From: an uncultured Sphingobium sp.
Lineage (GTDB): Bacteria; Pseudomonadota; Alphaproteobacteria; Sphingomonadales; Sphingomonadaceae
Assembly (NCBI GenBank): GCA_946479185.1
Contig: CAMLFF010000120.1
Location: forward strand, 1 to 8,893
DNA: 8,893 bases
Direction of reading: 5' to 3'
The first letter of the stretch is position 1; each line of letters starts with the position of its first letter. Below are positions 1 through 4,968 of the stretch, in pieces. Made by a program: the position numbers and the translations under genes. The notes beneath the pieces were generated by a model. The model made no database searches. It saw nothing but the letters and a program-made list of their open reading frames with translations, and was not told where the DNA came from.

Positions 1-422
1 CGCGCGTGACGGTGGCCGAGCTGGTGCCGGAGATCATCGAGTGGGCGCACGGCCCGATGGTGGAGCTCGCCGCCGGATGCCTGGATGATCCGCGCGTGAC
101 GCTGGTGAGCGCCGATGTGGCCGATGTGATTGCGCAGGGCCCGGGACTGTATGACGCGATCCTGCTCGATGTGGATAATGGCCCGGACGGGCTGGTGCGC
201 GCCGAGAATGACCGGCTCTACTCCATGCAGGGCCTGCGTGCCTCGATTGCAGCGCTGAAACCGGGCGGCGTGCTCGCGATCTGGTCGGCGGGCGCGGATG
301 CGGCCTTCACCAAACGGCTGGGGCAGACGGGCCTGCCAGTCGATGAGGTGAAGGTGCGGGCGCGCAGCAATGGCAAGGGGCCGCAGCATGTCATCTGGTT
401 CGTGACGAAATCCGGGCGCTAA
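1..422 (+). CDS. Spermidine-synthase-like SAM-dependent methyltransferase, C-terminal part (5' end cut by window)
   Basis: Only the last 139 or so residues are present; the frame is open to the left edge, so the GTG at 6 is probably an internal valine and not the start. The fragment begins in the strand that ends in an acidic residue (VAELVPE), which in class I methyltransferase folds binds the SAM ribose. It continues through VTLVSADVAD (adenine-binding region) and YDAILLDVDNGPDG, where polyamine synthases carry their catalytic and substrate Asp residues. It then has ALKPGGVLAIWS, the usual strand after the post-motif helix. This order fits the spermidine/spermine synthase superfamily. Polyamine synthesis itself is not shown: many bacterial members of this fold have unknown substrates, and the N-terminal domain is missing. 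It converges on the pilin gene with six bases between stop codons. Confidence 0.8.
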   Translation, partial: RVTVAELVPEIIEWAHGPMVELAAGCLDDPRVTLVSADVADVIAQGPGLYDAILLDVDNGPDGLVRAENDRLYSMQGLRASIAALKPGGVLAIWSAGADAAFTKRLGQTGLPVDEVKVRARSNGKGPQHVIWFVTKSGR

Positions 423-428
423 GCGCGA

Positions 429-599
429 TCAGGGCCGCCCGATGCCGCTCATCGCGTTGGACGCGGTCATGAAAATGTCGCTCAGGTTGGCGCCGATCGA
501 GAGGAAGGCGATGATGCAGGCCACCGCGATGAGAGCCGCGATCAGGCCATATTCGATGGCTGTCGCGCCGCTCTCACTATCAATCAGTCTGCGCAGCAT
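429..599 (-). CDS. flp: Flp/Fap-type pilin (Tad pilus major subunit family)
   Basis: A 56-residue prepilin starting MLRRLIDSESGATAIEYGLI. It shows the Flp hallmarks: a short basic leader, a Gly-Ala prepilin peptidase site (G11/A12), Glu at mature position +5 and Tyr at +6, then a hydrophobic helix (LIAALIAVACIIAFLSIGANL) and a short polar tail. Flp pilins are usually about 50-65 residues, so this is full length. After cleavage by a TadV/CpaA-type prepilin peptidase such proteins polymerise into tight-adherence pili at the cell surface. The start is supported by GGGAG at 606-610, six bases upstream of the ATG. No tad/cpa assembly genes lie in the window, so this is either a detached copy or the edge of a system elsewhere. 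The plus-strand reading frame over it is a shadow. Confidence 0.93.
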   Translation of the reverse strand: MLRRLIDSESGATAIEYGLIAALIAVACIIAFLSIGANLSDIFMTASNAMSGIGRP

Positions 600-613
600 C
601 ACCAACTCCCAAA

Positions 614-633
614 GAGCGGCCTGCGGGCGGCTC
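614..633 (-). promoter_or_regulatory. Possible hairpin just upstream of the flp ribosome binding site
   Basis: GAGC-G-GCC at 614-621 can pair with GGC-G-GCTC at 626-633, with one G-G mismatch and a four-base loop. The hairpin lies three bases upstream of the GGGAG ribosome binding site of the pilin gene. It is GC-rich and has no following T-run, so it does not look like a terminator. A role in translation or mRNA stability is only a guess; short GC-rich hairpins arise easily by chance in such DNA. Confidence 0.25.
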
Positions 634-767
634 CATGGTTCAGTCTAAAGCCAAGTCGTTTTTGAATTGCTGGCTGATGTGGTGAACAAAAGAACAATTG
701 CGACAAGGCAGTTGAGCGGGCGACGTCTCGTGTCGCGCCAACTTCGGCCATCAGCAATTGGTCAGGA

Positions 768-884
768 TCAGCCGAGCCAGACCGAGAGGGCAGCGATGAT
801 GCCAGCCGCGCCGATAAGCGCCGATATGATCACAATTTCAACAATTTGAGCGCCGCGTTCGCTGCTCAGGATCCGCGATAACAT
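768..884 (-). CDS. Minimal Flp-like pilin / pseudopilin, 38 residues
   Basis: The peptide begins MLSRILSSERGAQIVEIVII and ends in the hydrophobic stretch SALIGAAGIIAALSVWLG. It keeps the prepilin layout: a short positively charged leader, a Gly-Ala cleavage site (G11/A12), Glu at mature +5 (E16) and a long hydrophobic helix. It differs from true Flp in lacking the Tyr at +6 (Ile here) and in having no polar C-terminal tail, so the mature product would be about 27 residues, nearly all helix. The start is convincing: AAAGGAGG sits five bases upstream of ATG. It lies 168 bases upstream of, and on the same strand as, the flp gene, so co-transcription is possible. It could be a minor pilin, a pilus-associated membrane peptide or a decaying flp copy; the strong ribosome binding site argues against simple decay. 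Confidence 0.7.
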   Translation of the reverse strand: MLSRILSSERGAQIVEIVIISALIGAAGIIAALSVWLG

Positions 885-889
885 GGTTT

Positions 890-897
890 CCTCCTTT
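890..897 (-). promoter_or_regulatory. Strong Shine-Dalgarno sequence of the minimal pilin
   Basis: On the minus strand this reads AAAGGAGG, fully complementary to the anti-Shine-Dalgarno core, and is spaced five bases from the ATG at 884. It is the best ribosome binding site seen in the window and is the main reason to believe that the 38-codon frame is translated. Confidence 0.75.
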
Positions 898-1018
898 GTT
901 GGGATAACCTTAGCGGACGCAGCATTTACGCGGCCTTAACATCCGTCAAATCCGCCACCGCAATTCGCATCGCGCCGCTGCCGATTGACGCGAGCGCCAA
1001 GTCGCGGCAGGAGCAGGC

Positions 1019-1699
1019 ATGGCCGACCACTCCCAAATTGCCGCGGTTGATCCGCTCGCCCAGCCCGCCTCTTTCAAGCGCCGTGGCTTGCTCTTCGTCC
1101 TCTCCTCCCCATCGGGCGCAGGCAAATCGACGATTTCGCGCAAGCTGCTGGCCGATGATGCCGGGCTCACCATGTCCGTGTCCGCAACCACGCGCCCGCC
1201 GCGCCCCGGCGAGGTGGATGGCAAGGATTATCACTTCGTCGATCTCGAGCGGTTCCGCGACATGGTCTCGCGCAACGAGTTCCTGGAATGGGCGCATGTG
1301 TTCGATCATCGCTATGGCACCCCGCGCACGCCGGTAGATGGCATGCTGGAAGCCGGGCATGACGTGCTGTTCGATATCGACTGGCAGGGCGCGCAGCAGC
1401 TCCACCAGCTGGCAGGCGGCGATGTGGTCCGCGTGTTCATCCTGCCCCCCTCCATGACCGAGCTGGAAGCCCGCCTGCGCGGACGCCGCACCGATGCCGA
1501 TGATGTGATCGAGCGCCGCATGGCCCGCGCCCACGGCGAAATCGCGCATTGGGACGGCTATGATTATGTGCTGGTGAATGACGACGCCGAGGCCTGCTTC
1601 GCCAAGGTCCGCACCATCCTGCAAGCCGAACGCCTCAAGCGCAGCCGCCAGACGGGGATTATTGGCTTTATTCGGAAGCTGGAGCGGGAGGAGACTTGA
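1019..1699 (+). CDS. gmk: Guanylate kinase
   Basis: The 226-residue enzyme phosphorylates GMP to GDP with ATP in the cytosol, an essential step of guanine nucleotide supply. After a roughly 22-residue N-terminal extension come the P-loop SSPSGAGKST (residues 29-38) and the GMP-binding segment SVSATTRPPRPGE (53-65) with Arg59 and Arg62. Next are DYHFV (70-74), FLEWAHV (88-94), the DIDWQGAQQ strand-loop (119-127) and a lid region with ARLRGRRTD (151-159). Bacterial Gmk proteins are usually about 205-220 residues, so the N-terminus is slightly long. The ATG at 1019 is chosen because AGGAG lies at 1009-1013 and an in-frame TGA at 986-988 closes the frame upstream. It diverges from the pilin genes over a 134-base spacer in which no clear promoter was recognised. 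The 312-codon minus-strand frame across it is a shadow. Confidence 0.97.
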   Translation: MADHSQIAAVDPLAQPASFKRRGLLFVLSSPSGAGKSTISRKLLADDAGLTMSVSATTRPPRPGEVDGKDYHFVDLERFRDMVSRNEFLEWAHVFDHRYGTPRTPVDGMLEAGHDVLFDIDWQGAQQLHQLAGGDVVRVFILPPSMTELEARLRGRRTDADDVIERRMARAHGEIAHWDGYDYVLVNDDAEACFAKVRTILQAERLKRSRQTGIIGFIRKLEREET

Positions 1700-1883
1700 G
1701 GGGCGGAAATAAATTACAGTTGGGTAATTGTTTCCAAAGGTAAGTCGAAATGCCGGCGCAACGACGCGAATTGTACTCGATGGAGGAGCTCCTCCCAGTG
1801 GGCCGATAGGCAGTTGGCTGCCTCTACTGCGAGGTGGTCTAAGCAAAATTGCCTCGTAGCACACATAAGCCTAACACCCTGCG
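1700..1883. other. Spacer/leader with several inverted repeats before the PD-(D/E)XK gene
   Basis: No established gene lies in this 184-base stretch. It is rich in short inverted repeats: AATTAC/GTAATT (1712-1717 with 1724-1729), a perfect 14-base palindrome of GGAGGAG/CTCCTCC (1782-1795), AGGCAG-TTGG-CTGCCT (1808-1823), and CGAGG/CCTCG (1830-1834 with 1852-1856). GCAGT at 1810-1814 could instead pair with ACTGC at 1826-1830, so alternative folds are possible. None is followed by a T-run, so no intrinsic terminator can be claimed for gmk. Composition already drops from the gmk level near 1709, suggesting that this spacer arrived together with the downstream gene. It may hold the promoter or operator of that gene, but no clear -35/-10 pair was recognised. 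Confidence 0.45.
1750..1809 (+). CDS. Possible 19-residue leader ORF
   Basis: ATG at 1750 opens a 19-codon frame, MPAQRRELYSMEELLPVGR, ending at TAG 1807-1809. AAAGG at 1736-1740 lies nine bases upstream, a usable but loosely spaced ribosome binding site. The frame covers the GGAGGAGCTCCTCC palindrome and stops exactly where the AGGCAG/CTGCCT hairpin begins, the layout expected if ribosome passage affected folding. There is no known family and no run of a single amino acid, so classic amino-acid attenuation is not indicated. It may be chance or a remnant of a longer protein. Confidence 0.2.
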   Translation: MPAQRRELYSMEELLPVGR

Positions 1884-3434
1884 ATGCCGCCAGACGACAA
1901 CATCGAAAACCCTCAGGCGGCGCGACGTCGAGAACTAGCCCTCATGCTAGCTCTCGCCGATGACGAAAGCTTACTCAAGTCGGTGTGGGCAGTCCGGGCA
2001 ATTCAGTCAGGTAGAGCGGCCGTTGGCCTGCCGTCGATGCGGAACGTACCCGAAGCGGCGGTTACAGAAAGCATCGCTGACCAATTTGCAATATACCCTT
2101 GGGAGCTGGAGACATTAGCAAATGAACTGCTCGCTACTCCTAAGCTAGGCCCCTACCGATGCTTCCCTGCATCCGATTGGTCTGAGTTTTCGGGGCTGGT
2201 CAACGTCCTACGGAACGCAGAAAATGCGGATGGGATCGCGCGACGAATCCAAATGCCGATTTTACGAGAGATGTATCGCATACAAGGACGTCAGTTTGAG
2301 TGGCAAACTAGGCTTTTTTCAATTCCTCAGTTTTATCGGAACGCTTTCATTTACGGGCAGGGTGAATGCGCCGAATTTTTCGCCGCAACGTATGGGATTA
2401 CCATCCCGCAGTTTATGCTTGTCGGCTTTGCTTTGATGTCCGTCCATTTGACCCAGCCGATTTACGATACACGTCAGGATTTGGACTGGATCGGTATAAA
2501 TCCCGAAACACTTTCGAACGCCTTGTCGCGGCTTTCAGCGCCAATTGCTGAGGTTAGACATCTTGCAAACCGCGATCGTCGTCCGGAAATGGATACGGCG
2601 TATCGACCCAGCATACTGCGGAACTACCCATGCGTCAGATTAGGTCCTCGACACCATCGCATTATTGCACCGCTCCCGGAACTGATCGCAGTTCGCGCGA
2701 CTTCCGGTATCTTTTATGACGTTATCGGCGGCGGTGGACCCGTTCGCGCCGACTATGGTCGCCGTTTTGAGCGTTATGTCAGTGAATTTATCACCGCGAT
2801 GCTGCCTGACTTAGTGCAAATCCCTGAATGGCGTTACGGCCCAGCTGGCCAAGCGAACGATACCCCTGATCTGATGCTCCGCGCAGATGACTGTGAGGAT
2901 ATTTCCATTGCAGTGGAGTGCAAATCAACAAAAATGAGCTTCGGCGCTCGTTTTGACGAGCAAGCTGAACAGAACGCCTCTTATGCAGATATGGTCAAAG
3001 CTATCTGCCAAATCTGGAGGTTCTTCTCACATTGTCGGCGCGGTAGGACGGGTCGGACGGTCACCAACGATGCAGTCGGCATTGTTCTGACGTTAGAAAA
3101 TTGGTTTGTGATGGGGGGCCCGCTATTAGAGGAAGTCGAGGCTAAAGCACTGGCGCGATCTCGGGCGGAAGATGCTGAAATTCTTGGCGAGGATCGGCGC
3201 AAGATTATTTTCTGCCCCATGCCCGATCTGGAACAAGTACTGCAAACTGCGACGATAGCGAGTTTTCGCGCTGCTGTTGCTATAGCAGCTTCAGAAGAAC
3301 GTCGAGGATGGCTACTGTCCTCTATTCATCGCGAAGTTCGTGATCTGGATAGGCCGATCGCATCCTATCCATTCAGTGACCAACTCGGCAATTTGCTTCC
3401 TTGGTGGAATGAACTGGAAGCCGTGTTTGATTAA
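1884..3434 (+). CDS. Uncharacterised protein with C-terminal PD-(D/E)XK nuclease-like domain
   Basis: I do not recognise a named family for the 516 residues. The C-terminal half shows the PD-(D/E)XK layout: a helix with Glu296 (RRFERYVSEF), then Asp329 in DTPDLMLR, then the strand IAVECKS with Glu345 and Lys347. The 16-residue gap from Asp to Glu is normal for restriction-endonuclease-like folds. A helix with EQNASYADMVKAICQIWRFF follows. Just before the core is a segment with PLPELIAVRATSGIFYDVIGG. Residues 1-230 look mostly helical and soluble, with no Walker, HTH or helicase motif. The start is uncertain: TAA at 1872-1874 limits the frame, but neither the ATG at 1884 nor Met21 (1944) has a good ribosome binding site. 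Codon use is much more AT-rich than in its neighbours (counted lines 40, 47 and 50% GC), a sign of transfer. A defence or DNA-repair nuclease role is inferred only from the fold. Confidence 0.85.
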   Translation: MPPDDNIENPQAARRRELALMLALADDESLLKSVWAVRAIQSGRAAVGLPSMRNVPEAAVTESIADQFAIYPWELETLANELLATPKLGPYRCFPASDWSEFSGLVNVLRNAENADGIARRIQMPILREMYRIQGRQFEWQTRLFSIPQFYRNAFIYGQGECAEFFAATYGITIPQFMLVGFALMSVHLTQPIYDTRQDLDWIGINPETLSNALSRLSAPIAEVRHLANRDRRPEMDTAYRPSILRNYPCVRLGPRHHRIIAPLPELIAVRATSGIFYDVIGGGGPVRADYGRRFERYVSEFITAMLPDLVQIPEWRYGPAGQANDTPDLMLRADDCEDISIAVECKSTKMSFGARFDEQAEQNASYADMVKAICQIWRFFSHCRRGRTGRTVTNDAVGIVLTLENWFVMGGPLLEEVEAKALARSRAEDAEILGEDRRKIIFCPMPDLEQVLQTATIASFRAAVAIAASEERRGWLLSSIHREVRDLDRPIASYPFSDQLGNLLPWWNELEAVFD

Positions 3435-3465
3435 CGCACTTTTCGTTCAAGGTTGTGCCCCCCTT

Positions 3466-3713
3466 TTAGCCGCCCTTCCCGCTCAACTCCGGCGCCGCAG
3501 CAATTAGTTCCCGCGTATAATCCGTCTGTGGCGCATAAAAATCGGCGCCGACAGCCCCTGCTCTGCAATCTTGCCACTGCGCATAACTACCACCTCGTGC
3601 GCCAGCGCCTTCACCACCTTGAGATCATAGCTGATGAACAGATAGGTGACGCCGGGGCTGGCCTGCAGATCGCGTAGCCGGTCCAAGATTTACACCTGCA
3701 CGGCTAAATCAAG
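3466..3713 (-). pseudogene. Relic of a YejF/oligopeptide-type ABC transporter ATP-binding protein (C-terminal tail only)
   Basis: Read from 3713 downward, the sequence gives LDLAVQV, a TAA stop (3690-3692) where the family has Gln, then ILDRLRDLQASPGVTYLFIS. Next come YDLKVVKALAHEVVVMRSG, KIAEQGLSAPIF and then, after a one-base shift, YAPQTDYTRELIAAAPELSG and KGG with a TAA at 3466-3468. This is the end of the second ATPase domain of YejF/DppF-type importers, from the D-loop onward. Three lesions are visible. Gln became a stop (CAA to TAA). The H-loop His, which contacts the ATP gamma-phosphate, is Tyr (ISYD for ISHD). A T-tract at 3537-3541 appears one base short, breaking the frame. Walker A, Q-loop, signature and Walker B are gone, so it cannot work. 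The 60-codon frame between the lesions (3504-3686) should not be annotated as a gene. Confidence 0.85.
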
Positions 3714-3714
3714 C

Positions 3715-4509
3715 TCAACCCTCAGCCAGCGCCGCTACCAACGCCTTGACCTTTTTCTGCCGCCACTGTGGCAAAGGCGCTATGAGCCAATAGCCCTGCC
3801 CTGCGCTGTCATCCCCAACGGTCGCAACCCGACCGGCAGCGATGTCTGCGCGGGTGAGTAGCTCCGGCACGCTGGCCTGGCCGAAGCCATCTGCGGCAGC
3901 ATCGATGGCGAGGCCTGCATCGGCGACGCGGACGATGGCTTTGTTGTCCTCCACTGGCGAGCCGGGCCATGCGATGGGCGCTTCCACCTTCCCGCCATTG
4001 GCGGCGCTCACGGTGACGAAGCGCGGTTCGCCCAGCGGCACGCCTTCATGCTCGCCGGGGCCATCGGCCAGCCGGATCGCGAGATCGAGATTGGCCTCGG
4101 TGAAGTCCAGCGCTTCATCGGTGGCGATGAGGAAGAATTGGATGCCGGGCTCGCGCTGCGCATAAGCGGCAAGGCGCGGGCTGAGCCATTTCGCGGTGAA
4201 ATCACGCGGGGCGGCGATGGTGAGATGCTGCGAGCTTTGCCCGGCCTGCATCGCGCGGACCGATTCCTCCAGCTCAAGGAAAGCGCTGCGCAGCGCAGGC
4301 AGGCCAGCCTCGGCCTCGGGCGTCAGCTCCAGCCCGCGCGGGGTGCGGCGGAAGAGGACGACGCCGAGCATATCCTCCAGCGCGCGGATCTGCTGACCGA
4401 CAGCGGCGGGCGTCACCGCCAGCTCATCGGCGGCGCGGGTGAAGGAGAGGTGCCGGGCCGCTGCATCGAACACGCGCAGGCCGTTCAGCGGTAAGTGGGT
4501 GCGCTTCAT
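3715..4509 (-). CDS. LysR-type transcriptional regulator (GcvA-like)
   Basis: The protein has 264 residues. Residues 6-65 form the LysR winged helix-turn-helix: LPLNGLRVFDAAARHLSFTR, then AADELAVTPAAVGQQIRALE and DMLGVVLFRRTPRGLELTPE. The remainder is a compact periplasmic-binding-like effector domain with HLTIAAPRDFTAKWLSPRL near residues 95-115. It ends WRQKKVKALVAALAEG, as GcvA-type members do. The usual family length is about 295-310, and the shortening falls mainly in the second half of the effector domain. Its ATG overlaps the apaG stop (ATGA, 4506-4509), so it is translationally coupled to apaG and likely belongs to a metZ-apaG-lysR unit. The target is unknown; methionine or sulfur genes are only a guess from position. 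Its stop codon abuts the ABC transporter relic, so a rearrangement happened right at its 3' end. Confidence 0.9.
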   Translation of the reverse strand: MKRTHLPLNGLRVFDAAARHLSFTRAADELAVTPAAVGQQIRALEDMLGVVLFRRTPRGLELTPEAEAGLPALRSAFLELEESVRAMQAGQSSQHLTIAAPRDFTAKWLSPRLAAYAQREPGIQFFLIATDEALDFTEANLDLAIRLADGPGEHEGVPLGEPRFVTVSAANGGKVEAPIAWPGSPVEDNKAIVRVADAGLAIDAAADGFGQASVPELLTRADIAAGRVATVGDDSAGQGYWLIAPLPQWRQKKVKALVAALAEG

Positions 4510-4916
4510 CCGGAGACTGCCGGGGCCTGCAAGGCAAAGCGGGGGATGCGCACCTCGATGGTGCCGCCTGCGGAATCGAGCATCTGATAGCTGCCTTCCA
4601 TCCAGCCGGTCGGCGTGGAAAGCGGGCAGCCGGAGACATAATCATAGGCCGAGCCGGGGCGGATCACCGGCTCTTCGCCGACCACGCCCTTGCCCTCGCG
4701 CCGATACAGCGCGCCGCGCCCATCTGCGATGGTCCAATGCCGGGTGAGCAACTGCACCGGCGCCGCGCGGCCATTTTCGATGCGGATATGATAGGCCCAG
4801 AACCATTTGCCGAGGTCCGGCTCGGACTGATCGGCAAGGAAGTTCACACCGACCCGGATGGTGATGTCATGGGTCGTTTCTTCATAGGCAAATAGCGCGT
4901 TCATCAAGGCGTTCAT
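4506..4916 (-). CDS. apaG: ApaG (DUF525) family protein
   Basis: A 136-residue single-domain ApaG protein with an FnIII-like beta fold. Characteristic stretches are ITIRVGVNFLADQS, KWFWAYHIRIEN (residues about 37-48), VQLLTRHWTIADGRG, VVGEEPVIRPGSAYDYVSGC, and STPTGWMEGSYQM, with the family's GxMxGxY-like signature, before IEVRIPRFAL. In enterobacteria apaG is linked to Co2+/Mg2+ phenotypes; its biochemical role remains unclear. The first eight residues read MNALMNAL because the first 12 bases are almost duplicated. Initiation could therefore be at 4916 or at 4904 (Met5), and neither has a strong ribosome binding site. It lies 52 bases after metZ on the same strand and overlaps the LysR start by four bases, which suggests one transcript. 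Confidence 0.95.
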   Translation of the reverse strand: MNALMNALFAYEETTHDITIRVGVNFLADQSEPDLGKWFWAYHIRIENGRAAPVQLLTRHWTIADGRGALYRREGKGVVGEEPVIRPGSAYDYVSGCPLSTPTGWMEGSYQMLDSAGGTIEVRIPRFALQAPAVSG

Positions 4917-4968
4917 GATCCGACCAGTCCTGTACCCGCGACGATGCCCCGCCGGTCCTTGAACCTAG

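Noticed and set aside
717..737. Terminator-like hairpin GCGAC/GTCGC between the two pilin genes
   Set aside because: The stem is only about five perfect pairs and no T-run follows on either strand.
926..1864. 312-codon open frame on the minus strand
   Set aside because: It lies opposite gmk, has low-complexity Ala/Gly/His-rich content typical of antisense frames in GC-rich DNA, and no ribosome binding site; gmk is unmistakable on the other strand.
1884..3434. Type II restriction enzyme with a partner methyltransferase, or a known defence system by name
   Set aside because: No DNA methyltransferase motifs are present in the gene or on either side, and the N-terminal half matches no named system I can recall with confidence.
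3504..3686. 60-residue hypothetical gene on the minus strand
   Set aside because: It is the open segment between the stop and the frameshift of the ABC ATPase relic, starts at a TTG inside the homology, and lacks every nucleotide-binding motif.
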